Positions 8,143 through 17,121 of a stretch of 64,000 bases of DNA are shown here, piece by piece. The notes beneath the pieces were generated by a model, which searched no databases, was not told the origin of the DNA, and saw nothing but the letters and a program-made list of their open reading frames with translations. Made by a program: the position numbers and the translations under genes. Numbering within the stretch: the first letter of the stretch is position 1; every line of letters starts with the position of its first letter. The stretch comes from Bacteroidales bacterium (GTDB lineage Bacteria; Bacteroidota; Bacteroidia; Bacteroidales; UBA3663). The stretch is from the NCBI GenBank assembly GCA_024694125.1, contig JAILKE010000014.1, positions 1 to 64,000 on the forward strand, read 5' to 3'.

Positions 8143-8150
8143 CAAAGATA
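8143..8150 (-). promoter_or_regulatory. -7 box of proB
   Basis: TATCTTTG on the minus strand, followed by CCGCCGCAATGG. It lies 27 bp before the chosen ATG (8116). This decides against starts further upstream. Confidence 0.65.
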
Positions 8151-8215
8151 CAGATTTTCTGACAATTTTCCAAGAAAACGTGCAGAAATTAGTAATATTG
8201 TTGTCTGTCCGCCAA

Positions 8216-11200
8216 TCACATGACGACAATCTCGATGGGACCGAGGCCGGCAGGCAGGAGCGTCTGGTCCGGATTGCGGTACTTAGCATTGGTCCAGATG
8301 TTGGGGAACGGGTCGTGTCCTGTATCGTGACCGACGATGGCGTTGTGCCATGAGTTGGCCACCTCGATGGTAATCTCGTTCGAGCCGGTACGTATCACGG
8401 AGGTCACATCAATCATGTAGGGCGCTGTCCAAACAGTACCGCAAGGCTTGCCGTTGAGGGTGACAGTTGCCACATCGTGCAGACCGTTGAACCGGAGACA
8501 GATACGTCCAGCCGAGTTGCGGACGAGCGACTTGTCGGCAGTGGTGGGGCGGTAGCGGAACTCGTAGGTATAGCGTACGCGACCGGAATAGTAGCGGACC
8601 TTGTCGTCCTTGTGCTGCGACCAGTTGAGCAACGTGTCGGACTGCAGTTTGGTGCCGTTCTGCAGGAACTCCATCTGGTAGGGCGACGATACGTCGTAGC
8701 GCATGGCCACCGTCTTGGTCGGATGACGTGCCACGAGCGGAGACGCCGATGCCATAGGAACGAGGTCCTTCGGATCGCGGCAGAAGAAGACGAAGCACGA
8801 ACCCTGAGCTGCCAGTTGCAGTTCCACCTGACGATAGGAGGCGCGGAAGTCCGGCGTGGTAACCTTGAGCGGACGGTAGGTATCAGTCACTGCATCATAG
8901 ACGAATGCCTCACGGCCACGGTGATCGCGTATCACAGCCTGGAAGGTAGCCGGAGAATGGCTCTGGTTGCTGAAGAAGTAGATGTCGGCACCCTGCAGCG
9001 TGCGGTGGGTGAAGTGTATGCTGTCCGGTATGATGGCATCGGGCAAGATGCCAAGAGTCTGGAGCAGTTCGGGGGTAGGAGTTCCCTTCAGGATGGCTAT
9101 GCCCGAGCGGCGCAAGCTGTCGATGGCATGACGTGCCTCGGGCGGAACGGGCTGGTGGTCAGGGTCCATGGGACGACCTACAGGCAAGGCCAATACACGG
9201 TAGGCTGGACGCCACTGTGAATAGGATGGAGTGGTCAGCGCACCGAAGTTGAACGAGTCATAATGATAGCCAGGCAACGGCTTGATGCGTTCGGGCAGGA
9301 TGGCGCGACGTGGCATCTCGTGACCTGTATAAACGGCAATGTCCACTACGGGACGACCCATCTGAAGCAGATTCTGACACCGGGTTGCATAGGCTATGAA
9401 GGACTTGGCCTCGGGCCACCAGGGCTGCGTGCGCTGGAAGAAGAGGCCGATGCCGTCCAGCGTCATGCCCGGACGACGTGTGGTGTCCGGATTGAGCGTG
9501 CAGACGTGCAGGAAGAGTCGGTTGATGCCCAGGCAGTACTGGCGGTCGAGCAGAGCCTTGAGGTCGGCAGGCACCTCGTTGAAGATGCCGCGCAACTGCG
9601 TGAAGCCTTCGGCCTGGATGATCTGTTTGCCCCAGACGTGTCCGCCGCTGATGGCGTCGAGCATATCGTTGGGTTTGTCGTGGGTAGGACTGTTGAGCCA
9701 GAACTCGCCCATAGGCAGGTCGGCATGGCGGTAGTGCTGCATGCCGTCGCTCACCATGGTGGGAGCCATGGACTCGGCGCTGAGCTGACAACCGCGGTTG
9801 CGGGCCTCGGCTACCAGAGTGGGGAAGAACTCCTGGTCGGTCAGTTCGGCTATGGTGGTGCGGACGTCGCGCAATACACGTTCGCTGGTGGCACAGTCAT
9901 TGACCGGTATGCCTACCATGAGAGGCAGGTAGGGCATCAGGTCGTAACCGCGTCGGCTGGCGAAGTACTGTGCGAAGTTCATCGGTGCATCGCCTATCTG
10001 TCCGATGCTGTCGCTCCAGTTCTGGCTGCTGCACTCCCAACTGTCGATGTGCATGTATTTGAGCGTGCGGCGTGCCACGTGGGCATCACATCGGGCAAAA
10101 GCCTCGCCGAACCAGTGGTTGAGCTGATACTGGGTAGCGCGGCGGGAGAACTTGTCGCACTCCAGCCCCTTGCAGTCGCCACCTGTGGCATTCTGGTGCA
10201 ATGTCGAGGTATGGCCGATGCGGACTACGCGCCAACGGCCCTTGGGTAGACGTGTGGATGGATTGAGGCGGACGATGCTGTCTAACGGAGCATAACTGTA
10301 TTCGGAGGTGGCAGACTGGGTGATGGACGATACGCGCCATACTCGGCCCGACTTGCCTTCCCAGTCATCGATGCGCGGGGTGGAGAGCACCTCCATGGAC
10401 TGAATCTTGAGGGTCTTGCCCCACTTGCCGTTGTCCAGATCCTCACTGCCTGGTTCCGAGCCGACGGGAGTCCAGTCGAAGACGAGTTGCTTGGTCTTGG
10501 TATCGGGCAATGCAACTGTGGTGGGCGAATCGTAGTTCTGCCAACCGTGGCGCGGAGGTACCAACTGCTTGAGTACGCGGATTGAACCATCGGGCATCAA
10601 TGCCGATACACGCATGCGTAGGGCCTGGAGAGAGTTGTTGTAGGTGGTGATGCGCAGGGCATTGACCTTGACGGGCTTGTCGTACGTATAGGTGAAACGG
10701 CAGGCCTCCTTGCACTTGATGCGGCCCTTGTCATCGATAGTGAATGCAGGGTTCTCGGATTCAATGCGAGGCTTCTGCGTGATGGGGTTGGGCTGATAGC
10801 GGTAGGGGATGGCGTAGGCTGCAATGTCGCGGTAGAAGCCTTCCGGCTGAGCGGGCAGTTTCTTGTTGTTCCACAATATGCCGTGTGGAGCGGTGACGTT
10901 GATGACGGTATCGGTGCTGACCACAACCTGCATGGACTGTGCCGGTGTGATCCATGGACCGCCTGCCAATGCAAATCCGTCGCAGATGTGCATGCCGATC
11001 TTGAGTCCGAGACGATCTGCCTCGTGCAGGGCGAAATCGACCATCTGCCACCATTCCGGTGTGCCCTGTCGGATAGTGCCGCCCAACTGAGGGGCGCGGT
11101 CTATGCCATAGATCGGCATCAGGTAACAACCGCCCAGACCTACTTCGGCCATCGATTCAAGGTCGGCGGTGATGCCCTGACGGGTCACTGCACCGTTCAT

Positions 11201-11308
11201 CCAGTACCAGAAGGTCCAGGGACGGGCATTGTCGTCTTGTGCCGATAGTGTTGTGAGGCTGGTCATCCACAATAGGGTAGATGTAATGAGAGTGCGTATG
11301 GGCATCAT
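8216..11308 (-). CDS. Secreted GH106-type glycosidase (putative alpha-L-rhamnosidase)
   Basis: The 1030-residue protein has a signal peptide (MMPIRTLITSTLLWMTSLTTLSAQ). It then has the family GH106 opening PWTFWYWMNGAVTRQGITADLESMAEVGLGG, which leads into a (beta/alpha)8-like catalytic region with MHICDGFALAGGPW, MHIDSWECSSQNW (an acidic candidate active-site segment) and QIIQAEGFTQLRG. The C-terminal third is beta-rich, with a galactose-binding-like sandwich (CLRFNGLHDVATVTLNGKPCGTVWTAPY). Known GH106 enzymes remove alpha-L-rhamnose from pectin (rhamnogalacturonan). Substrate here is inferred only from family. Export points to periplasm or cell surface. No SusC/SusD pair is adjacent, so it is not in an obvious polysaccharide utilisation locus. 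Confidence 0.85.
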   Translation of the reverse strand: MMPIRTLITSTLLWMTSLTTLSAQDDNARPWTFWYWMNGAVTRQGITADLESMAEVGLGGCYLMPIYGIDRAPQLGGTIRQGTPEWWQMVDFALHEADRLGLKIGMHICDGFALAGGPWITPAQSMQVVVSTDTVINVTAPHGILWNNKKLPAQPEGFYRDIAAYAIPYRYQPNPITQKPRIESENPAFTIDDKGRIKCKEACRFTYTYDKPVKVNALRITTYNNSLQALRMRVSALMPDGSIRVLKQLVPPRHGWQNYDSPTTVALPDTKTKQLVFDWTPVGSEPGSEDLDNGKWGKTLKIQSMEVLSTPRIDDWEGKSGRVWRVSSITQSATSEYSYAPLDSIVRLNPSTRLPKGRWRVVRIGHTSTLHQNATGGDCKGLECDKFSRRATQYQLNHWFGEAFARCDAHVARRTLKYMHIDSWECSSQNWSDSIGQIGDAPMNFAQYFASRRGYDLMPYLPLMVGIPVNDCATSERVLRDVRTTIAELTDQEFFPTLVAEARNRGCQLSAESMAPTMVSDGMQHYRHADLPMGEFWLNSPTHDKPNDMLDAISGGHVWGKQIIQAEGFTQLRGIFNEVPADLKALLDRQYCLGINRLFLHVCTLNPDTTRRPGMTLDGIGLFFQRTQPWWPEAKSFIAYATRCQNLLQMGRPVVDIAVYTGHEMPRRAILPERIKPLPGYHYDSFNFGALTTPSYSQWRPAYRVLALPVGRPMDPDHQPVPPEARHAIDSLRRSGIAILKGTPTPELLQTLGILPDAIIPDSIHFTHRTLQGADIYFFSNQSHSPATFQAVIRDHRGREAFVYDAVTDTYRPLKVTTPDFRASYRQVELQLAAQGSCFVFFCRDPKDLVPMASASPLVARHPTKTVAMRYDVSSPYQMEFLQNGTKLQSDTLLNWSQHKDDKVRYYSGRVRYTYEFRYRPTTADKSLVRNSAGRICLRFNGLHDVATVTLNGKPCGTVWTAPYMIDVTSVIRTGSNEITIEVANSWHNAIVGHDTGHDPFPNIWTNAKYRNPDQTLLPAGLGPIEIVVM

Positions 11309-11402
11309 GAGAGTTAAAAATTAATAATTAAAAATTAACAATTAACAATTAACAATTAAAAATGAACATTGAACAATTGATAATAGACGAGTGGGTGATG
11401 GA

Positions 11403-12725
11403 TTATTCCTTGGGGACCAGTTGACCTATCAGTGTGGCTGAAGAGGCCTCGGTCACCTTGACCCAGACCAGGTCGCCGGGCTTGGAGTCTCCGCGGTCGA
11501 AGACGATCATCTTGTTCTGCTGGCTTCGGCCGCACATCTGCAGGCGGCTGCGCTTGGAGTATCCCTCGACGAGAACCTCGAACGTGCGGCCTACGTCGCG
11601 CTGGTTGCTCTGGAGTGAGAGTTCGTTCTGCAGGGCGATGATCTCGTTGAGGCGGCGAATCTTCTCCTCCTCGGGGACATCATCGTCAAAGTGGCGGGCA
11701 GCATAGGTGCCGGGACGCTCGGAGTACTTGAACATGAAGGCGCTGTCGTACCCTACCTCGCGCATCAGGCTGAGGGTGTCGGCGTGATCCTGGAGTGTCT
11801 CGCCGCAGAAGCCGCAGAAGACGTCGGTCGAGATGCCGCAGTCCGGTATGTGCCGGCGCAATGTGGCAATGCGGTCCAGGTACCATTCACGAGTATATTT
11901 GCGGTTCATCTTCTTGAGCACGGCATTGGAACCACTCTGTACGCACAGGTGCAGGTGGTTGCAGATATTCTGGTGCGATGCCATGGTCTCGATGATCTTG
12001 TCCGTGAGGTCGTGGGGATTGGAGGTAGAGAACCGTACGCGCATGTCGGGAGCCGACTCGGCTACGAGAGCCAGCAGGTCGGCGAAATCGACGTGTCGGT
12101 CCCCCTCCTCGAAGAGGTAGCTGTTGACGTTCTGGCCCAGCAGGGTCACCTCCTTGAAGCCACGCTCGCGCAGGTCTGCCAGTTCGCGCAGGATGCTGTC
12201 GGCACTGCGGCTGCGTTCGCGGCCACGGGTATAGGGCACGATGCAGTAGGTGCAGAAGTTGTTGCAACCGCGCATGATCGAGATGTAGCCCGATATGCGA
12301 CTGTGGCCGATGCGCTGTGGCAGGATGTCGCGATAGGTCTCGGTGGTCGATAGTTCGACGTTGATGGCGGGCTGGCCCTGTTCGGCAGCCGCAATGAGAT
12401 TGGGCAGGTCCAGGTATGAATCGGGTCCAGCCACGATGTCGGCGCCCTCGTCGAGCAGTTGTTGCTGGACGCGTTCGGCCATACAGCCGAGGATGCCTAC
12501 GATGAGGCGTTGACCCTTGTTGCGCAGGCTCTGGAAGAAGCGCAGACGGGAGTATATCTTCTGCTCGGCGTTGTCGCGAACCGAACAGGTGTTGACGAAG
12601 ACTGCATCGGCCTGGTCGATGTTGTCGCAGAGTTCGTAACCTGCCATCTGCATGATGCTGGCCACTACCTCGCTGTCGGCAACATTCATCTGACAGCCGT
12701 AGGTCTCGATAAACAGTTTTTTCAT
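11403..12725 (-). CDS. miaB: tRNA-2-methylthio-N6-dimethylallyladenosine synthase
   Basis: Radical-SAM methylthiotransferase that adds the 2-methylthio group to i6A37 of tRNAs reading UNN codons. The 440-residue protein has the N-terminal UPF0004 domain with cluster cysteines in ETYGCQMN, VNTCSVRD and ILGCMAER. The radical-SAM motif is RGCNNFCTYC (Cys154, Cys158, Cys161), and a C-terminal TRAM domain follows (about residues 380-440). RGRERSR after the motif is typical of MiaB rather than RimO, which is encoded separately at 18200. The start MKKLFIETYGCQMN at 12725 is the only sensible one. Confidence 0.95.
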   Translation of the reverse strand: MKKLFIETYGCQMNVADSEVVASIMQMAGYELCDNIDQADAVFVNTCSVRDNAEQKIYSRLRFFQSLRNKGQRLIVGILGCMAERVQQQLLDEGADIVAGPDSYLDLPNLIAAAEQGQPAINVELSTTETYRDILPQRIGHSRISGYISIMRGCNNFCTYCIVPYTRGRERSRSADSILRELADLRERGFKEVTLLGQNVNSYLFEEGDRHVDFADLLALVAESAPDMRVRFSTSNPHDLTDKIIETMASHQNICNHLHLCVQSGSNAVLKKMNRKYTREWYLDRIATLRRHIPDCGISTDVFCGFCGETLQDHADTLSLMREVGYDSAFMFKYSERPGTYAARHFDDDVPEEEKIRRLNEIIALQNELSLQSNQRDVGRTFEVLVEGYSKRSRLQMCGRSQQNKMIVFDRGDSKPGDLVWVKVTEASSATLIGQLVPKE

Positions 12726-12835
12726 TAGAATAAAGGGGGAAACCTATATTTGATTACAAATTATTGATTGTCAATGATAAATCACTGATTACCATCTTGC
12801 GGGACATCGGGCATGGGGGGGTCAATGGTAATCAT

Positions 12836-14812
12836 CTATTTCACGAACGTGCAGCCGTTGCGACTGACGATGATGCCACGTCGTCCGGTCTGGGCAGAGG
12901 GCAACTGCTGACCCTGGACGTTGTAACTCGGGCTGTCGTTCTCATCGCTGGCGGCGAGAGTCTCGATGGCCGATGTATCGTTGGTCACGACGAACGTCTG
13001 TTCGGTGCCCGACATCTTGATGCGGCTCTCTTCGGGATCGTAGTCGAGCCCCTGCCAGAAGAAGTAGAGGTTGGAGTGCCAGGTGCCTAACTCCTTGAAC
13101 TCGCAGTCGAACGATAATTGTCCCTGAGCCAGTGGGGTGAGAGTCAATACCTGGTCGGCCTCGACGTAGGATGTGTCGGAGGATGGAGAGACCAGTTCGA
13201 GGTAGAATCGACCCACTACCGTGTTGGTGTCGCTCAGATTGGTCACCGAGCAGGTGATGGCTACGTCTGTCTTGGGCGCATAGGCGGCATCGGCGCAACT
13301 CCAGTCCGACGTGGAGAGCTGCAGGCTGTAGTCGGGCCTGCTGAAGGTCGCCCTGCTGTTGCTCACGGTGCAGTCATAGTAGCTCGATGTGCGGGCATCG
13401 ACGTGTATCAATCCACACTCGCCCTCCAGGTCACCCGATGTGGGGATGAAGCAGGCATAGACCTGGTAGGTGCCGTTGTCCAGTGACGACGGGACTGTGA
13501 TGCTCCCCTTGAAGGTGCCTCCGTACCAGGGGTCGAGCGATATGGCATCGGAGAAGGTGCTGGTCTTGATCACTTCGCCATTCTGGCAGAAGGCGAGTCC
13601 GACCTTGCCTTTGACCGAGAACTCTGTCATGTTGTAGGTGTCGGTGAGCGACATGGTGATGCTTCTGCCCAGTGAGACGGAGGACTTCAGCAGGGTGAAG
13701 GTGCCCTCGGACCCGCACAATGCCGGGTAATAGGTGGGGGAGGTAAGCTGGGAAGGCGGGGCTACCTGGATGAGTGCCTCCTGCTCGGCGCTGAATCCGT
13801 CGTTGCAGTAGGCTGCACCGATGCCAGTCACGATGGGGTTGAGCACGACGATGTCGTAGTATCCGTCGGCGGAACCGCTCCAGCCCCAGTTGACGTGATA
13901 CAGCCCCTCGCTGTTGATGCCATCTACCACGAAACAATGGCCTGCCTCAATCTCCTGGCTCGTGCCCGAGTAGATGATGGGACGTCCTGCCTGGAGTTCG
14001 CCCTGCAGTATGTCGCTCCACTCTTCGTATGTGTAGCAGGAGCGATAGAGGTTCTGCGCGTAGGGCGAGTAGCCGAAGTTCTCGACCAGGCCGCGTTGCA
14101 GATTCTGTACATAGGCGGCCGATCCTTCGGGCGAATACTTCATGTCGGACAGTACGCCGCAGTGATAACTGAGTTTGGCTACTTCGTTGTGGCGACTCGA
14201 CGAGTACGATGACTTGTAGTAATCGTACATCAGTGAGTAGTCGTAGGTCTGGGCTGAGTAGTCTATCGTATCTGATGGTGAGCCGGTGCTGGTATGTGAC
14301 CCGACGCCGGTGGTTGGCCACTTGTGGTAATAGACACACTGAGCAGCAGCCGTAGCTACGCAACCCACTACGGAGCGCTTGCCGTTCACCTTGGGGCACT
14401 GTCGGTTGAATGGGTCATCCTGGTCCCAGGCTATATCGCCCAGCAGGGGCGAGACGGGAGTGACACCCTCGCTGAGTTGACTGGCCGTGAGGGCGCACTC
14501 GGGGTGCGACTCCAGGTAGGTCGTTGCCTGATCGACCCACTGCAACCAGCTGCGCATATTGTCGGGTATGGCCGTCGTGTCGATGCTGCCGCTGTCGCTG
14601 TAGCCGATGACGGGACGCATACGGTCGGATTTGCTTACTATGACGAAGCCCTTCTGGTCTGCGTCGTTGTACAGGCTGAGCGACTGACCGTAGTCAATGC
14701 GCTCGGGCTTGGATAGCAGCTGGCGGGCGATGTGCGCCGTCTGCTGCTGTGTGCGTGCCTGCAGGGTCAATGTGGCTGCAAGCAGCAATGCGATGTTGAT
14801 TGTCTTTTTCAT
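12836..14812 (-). CDS. Secreted C10-family cysteine peptidase (streptopain/interpain-like)
   Basis: The 658-residue precursor starts MKKTINIALLLAATLTLQA (signal peptide). A prodomain follows (FVIVSKSDRMRPVIGYSDSG), then a papain-like C10 domain with catalytic Cys151 in SVVGCVATAAAQ and His292 in EAGHCFVVDG. VNWGWSGSADGYY follows, typical of the SpeB family. The rest is beta-rich repeats, with a final tail YNVQGQQ..GIIVSRNGCTFVK shared with two other secreted proteins in this window and probably used for sorting. I start at ATG 14812; the frame extends to 14905, but those 31 residues lack a signal peptide. A consensus promoter lies at 14960-14929. The presence of an inhibitory prodomain fits zymogen activation outside the cell. 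Confidence 0.88.
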   Translation of the reverse strand: MKKTINIALLLAATLTLQARTQQQTAHIARQLLSKPERIDYGQSLSLYNDADQKGFVIVSKSDRMRPVIGYSDSGSIDTTAIPDNMRSWLQWVDQATTYLESHPECALTASQLSEGVTPVSPLLGDIAWDQDDPFNRQCPKVNGKRSVVGCVATAAAQCVYYHKWPTTGVGSHTSTGSPSDTIDYSAQTYDYSLMYDYYKSSYSSSRHNEVAKLSYHCGVLSDMKYSPEGSAAYVQNLQRGLVENFGYSPYAQNLYRSCYTYEEWSDILQGELQAGRPIIYSGTSQEIEAGHCFVVDGINSEGLYHVNWGWSGSADGYYDIVVLNPIVTGIGAAYCNDGFSAEQEALIQVAPPSQLTSPTYYPALCGSEGTFTLLKSSVSLGRSITMSLTDTYNMTEFSVKGKVGLAFCQNGEVIKTSTFSDAISLDPWYGGTFKGSITVPSSLDNGTYQVYACFIPTSGDLEGECGLIHVDARTSSYYDCTVSNSRATFSRPDYSLQLSTSDWSCADAAYAPKTDVAITCSVTNLSDTNTVVGRFYLELVSPSSDTSYVEADQVLTLTPLAQGQLSFDCEFKELGTWHSNLYFFWQGLDYDPEESRIKMSGTEQTFVVTNDTSAIETLAASDENDSPSYNVQGQQLPSAQTGRRGIIVSRNGCTFVK

Positions 14813-14928
14813 ATATGCATAAATTGGGGAAGTAAGATTACTTGCCCTGTGGATTATTGGAGCCGACTCAATCGGCTCTTGATACTGGTTATTTAGAACT
14901 TTCAACTTACAATTTTACGTTTGCGCGG

Positions 14929-14960
14929 CAAAGATAATCAATTTTGTCGATTTCTCCAAA
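14929..14960 (-). promoter_or_regulatory. Promoter of the C10 peptidase gene
   Basis: On the minus strand TTTG (14960-14957), 20 bp, TATCTTTG (14936-14929): a full match to the Bacteroidota consensus. The leader to ATG 14812 is about 110 nt and contains an AATCGGCTC/GAGCCGATT inverted repeat near 14860-14877. Confidence 0.8.
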
Positions 14961-15261
14961 TAATTGATTGTCTTTCGTATTGAACCCTCGAATAATCTGC
15001 CTGCCTGTTGCGCTTTTGTAATCTGTCCGATGCCTATTCCTGACGTAAAATCGGTCGTTGTAGATAGGGTACGCCCTGTAAGTTAGGGTGTTCAAAATAG
15101 ACATCAAAAACCTACGCATTTTTTTGCCAATGGTTTCGAGTCGTTTGACAACCAAATTCGGAGAAACGTTGTTGTTTTTGTACGAAGTCTTTTTTTCGTT
15201 TTCGTTATCGTTTTCGCGTACGAAGTTTTACAATATCCCTTTCTGTGTTCCTTCGTTCATA

Positions 15262-15316
15262 GTGCGATTGGTGTGCGATTGGAATGCGATTGGTGTGCGA
15301 TTGGTGTGCGATTGGT
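15262..15316 (+). repeat. Five-copy 11-bp tandem array
   Basis: Five exact-period units of GTGCGATTGGT (one GTGCGATTGGA, one ATGCGATTGGT). It lies in the 760-bp gap between the C10 peptidase and cinA. The rest of that gap holds no supported gene. A frame at 14907-15155 and one at 15088-15384 are repeat-derived and not believed. Confidence 0.9.
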
Positions 15317-15486
15317 TATCCCAACTCTATCGTACAGTAACCGCAAGGCAATCGCGTTCCAGGCGGAGTGCGAAGGTGAAGTGATAATAGGCTTGTAGTG
15401 GGGATGTAATACAACATAACAGCTTTGTCATACCCTTATAAAGGCTTTGTAATTGTTTCGAGAAACAGCTTTTTTATGGGCAGAAA

Positions 15487-15518
15487 TTTGCAACATTGAA
15501 TATTATTGTCTATCTTTG
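15487..15518 (+). promoter_or_regulatory. Promoter of cinA
   Basis: TTTG at 15487-15490, 20 bp, TATCTTTG at 15511-15518. The transcript would begin near 15525, about 50 nt before the chosen ATG. Confidence 0.8.
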
Positions 15519-15574
15519 CGGTCGGTCTATGTCATTGGACAAAAAAAATCAGAACGAACAGAAAGAAGAAGGCT

Positions 15575-16093
15575 ATGTATTCACGCTTTTTAAATAATAA
15601 TGAGATGGGTATTGAGACGGGGCACCAGTTGCGCGCCCAGTCATTGACCCTGGCTACTGCTGAGAGCTGCACCGGAGGAACGGTGGCCTCGATGGTGGCA
15701 GCCGTGGCAGGTGCGTCCGACTACTACAAGGGCGGAGTGGTGAGCTACGCAGTGAGCGTCAAGGATCAGGTGCTCGGAGTGACGTTGCGCGACGGTGTGG
15801 TGAGTCAGGACACTGCACTGCAGATGGCGCGGGGCGCTGCACGGGTATGTGGCGCCGATTGCGGAGTGGCTACTACAGGCGTGGCGGGACCAGGTCCCTC
15901 GGATGGACTGCCACAGGGAACGGTCTGCATAGCTGCTATCTGGCGGGGAAAGAATGGGGAGACCTCCAGGGAATTGGCCCAGACATTGCACCTGAATGGA
16001 GATAGAGAAGAGGTGATTTTGCAAGCTGCAGATTGCGCTTTGCGCCTTTTGGTGCGTTTGATTGGCCAAGAAAAAGAAAAAATAGAGGGATAA
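15575..16093 (+). CDS. CinA C-terminal-type nicotinamide-nucleotide amidase (PncC-like)
   Basis: Deamidates nicotinamide mononucleotide to nicotinate mononucleotide in pyridine-nucleotide recycling, by analogy with E. coli PncC. The 172-residue protein is the stand-alone C-terminal CinA domain: TLATAESCTGGTVASM (active-site Ser/Lys region), YYKGGVVSYAVSVK, and TTGVAGPGPSDGLPQGTV. The N-terminal MoaB-like domain of full CinA is absent, which is common. I chose ATG 15575, preceded by AAGAAGAAGG. ATG 15605 (MGIETGHQL) is also possible. A frame open from 15506 begins before the transcript start and is rejected. It is followed directly by the ribosomal protein operon promoter. Confidence 0.88.
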   Translation: MYSRFLNNNEMGIETGHQLRAQSLTLATAESCTGGTVASMVAAVAGASDYYKGGVVSYAVSVKDQVLGVTLRDGVVSQDTALQMARGAARVCGADCGVATTGVAGPGPSDGLPQGTVCIAAIWRGKNGETSRELAQTLHLNGDREEVILQAADCALRLLVRLIGQEKEKIEG

Positions 16094-16125
16094 TTTGCAA
16101 TTTAATGAAAAAATAACGTACTTTG
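16094..16125 (+). promoter_or_regulatory. Promoter of the rpmB-rpmG operon
   Basis: TTTG at 16094-16097 and TACTTTG at 16119-16125, 21 bp apart; the -7 element is one base shorter than TAnnTTTG. It overlaps the end of cinA by nothing and starts right after its stop. Confidence 0.6.
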
Positions 16126-16131
16126 CATCCC

Positions 16132-16308
16132 GTTTTGAGGCCCCTATCAGCCGATAGTCGCTGCAGGAAGTGATGCGCCCGTGGTGATAATCAACGAGAT
16201 AGGACCGAGAAACAACGATTTTAACAATAAACTCTTAAAATCGGATATCCTCGCCCTTCTGTCAGGGGTTTCCATTAGTCCGGTTTTATATCAAAAAAAC
16301 GAACAACA
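16132..16308 (+). promoter_or_regulatory. Long leader of the ribosomal protein operon
   Basis: About 177 nt separate the predicted transcript start from rpmB. CGATTTTAA at 16216-16224 pairs exactly with TTAAAATCG at 16235-16243. A second small stem, CCC/GGG, lies near 16253-16267. Ribosomal protein operons often carry autoregulatory leaders, so this may be one; that is inference. Confidence 0.4.
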
Positions 16309-16539
16309 ATGTCTAAAATTTGTCAGATTACTGGTAAGAAGGCAGGAAGTGGAAATAATGTTTCACACTCAAAGCGCCGTACCAAGCGCTTGTTCAATGT
16401 GAACCTGCAGGTCAAGAAGTTCTATGTTCCTGAACTCGATGACTATGTTTATCTCAAAGTCTCAGCTGCTGCTGTGCGTACTATCAATAAGAAGGGTATT
16501 TCTGCCGCTCTTAAGGAGGCAGGTTATGTAATCGGTTAA
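16309..16539 (+). CDS. rpmB: 50S ribosomal protein bL28
   Basis: The 76-residue protein [27 protein letters not shown] has the L28 signature CQ-TGK, GN-VSH and R-KR-F-N, followed by [16 protein letters not shown]. The single Cys5 and absence of further Cys pairs suggest no zinc knuckle. It is the first gene of the run rpmB-rpmG-DUF4295-ftsY, with 6 nt to rpmG, an order conserved in Bacteroidota. Confidence 0.96.
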   Translation: MSKICQITGKKAGSGNNVSHSKRRTKRLFNVNLQVKKFYVPELDDYVYLKVSAAAVRTINKKGISAALKEAGYVIG

Positions 16540-16545
16540 TATATT

Positions 16546-16734
16546 ATGGCAAAGAAAGTTAAAGGCAACCGCGTACAGGTTATCCTTGAGTGCACCGAGC
16601 AGAAGGCTTCGGGCGTACCTGGAATGTCACGTTATATCACTACCAAGAACCGCAAGAACACTACCGAGCGTCTTGAGTTGAAGAAGTATAACCCATTCTT
16701 GAAGCGTTACACCATCCACAAGGAGATTAAATAA
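16546..16734 (+). CDS. rpmG: 50S ribosomal protein bL33
   Basis: The 62-residue protein [19 protein letters not shown] contains the L33 core [23 protein letters not shown] and ends YTIHKEIK. It lacks the CxxC pairs of zinc-binding L33 forms (only Cys16), so it is a zinc-independent version. It lies 6 nt after rpmB and 51 nt before the DUF4295 gene, and is surely cotranscribed. Confidence 0.96.
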   Translation: MAKKVKGNRVQVILECTEQKASGVPGMSRYITTKNRKNTTERLELKKYNPFLKRYTIHKEIK

Positions 16735-16785
16735 TCTCTGAGAGTTAAATAAGTCAGAACGTTAATAGTTAAAACCTAACAGACT

Positions 16786-16938
16786 ATGGCAAAGAAAACC
16801 GTGGCTACCCTCAAAACGGGTGATGGCCGTACTTTCAGCAAGGTTATCCGTGTAGTAAAATCTCCTAAGACCGGCGCATATATGTTCGTCGAGGAGATGG
16901 TTCCAAATGAATTGGTTAAGCAGACTCTCGCTAAGTAA
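16786..16938 (+). CDS. DUF4295 family small basic protein
   Basis: A 50-residue protein MAKKTVATLKTGDGRTFSKV..KTGAYMFVEEMVPNELVKQTLAK. The family is restricted to Bacteroidota and always sits after rpmG. I recall that a Bacteroidota-specific ribosomal protein named bL38 was described from the Flavobacterium johnsoniae ribosome and think it is this family, but that identity is from memory. Size, basic charge and operon position fit a ribosome-bound protein. It is too short to be picked up by usual length cut-offs. A terminator-like hairpin follows at 16970. Confidence 0.85.
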   Translation: MAKKTVATLKTGDGRTFSKVIRVVKSPKTGAYMFVEEMVPNELVKQTLAK

Positions 16939-16969
16939 TCTTAGTGTAAGGTCTATCTAAATCTATATT

Positions 16970-17007
16970 TGACCGCAAGGAAGCATTTGCCTCTTTGCGG
17001 TCATTTT
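16970..17007 (+). terminator. Hairpin after the ribosomal protein genes
   Basis: TGACCGCAA (16970-16978) pairs with TTGCGGTCA (16995-17003), then TTTTG. It may end or attenuate the ribosomal transcript before ftsY, for which I see no separate promoter, so read-through is likely. Confidence 0.7.
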
Positions 17008-17121
17008 GCAATTAGCCGCACGTATTGTCCGTTCCAATTGTGCCTGGGGACAATCAATCTGTCCTCCGCTGATAGCAACTGATTTCCGTTGAACTCCTAT
17101 CTATTCCAATATTATCATCTT

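Noticed and set aside
8117..8173. N-terminal extension of ProB
   Set aside because: It includes or lies upstream of the TATCTTTG promoter box; the kinase fold starts at MRIIVKVG.
14907..15155. 82-codon frame containing RHRTDYKSATGR
   Set aside because: It overlaps the C10 peptidase promoter, and the TDYKSA type sequence is a known kind of translated dispersed repeat in this phylum.
15088..15384. 98-codon frame over the 11-bp array
   Set aside because: Composition follows the repeats (VRLVCDW twice) and no family is recognisable.
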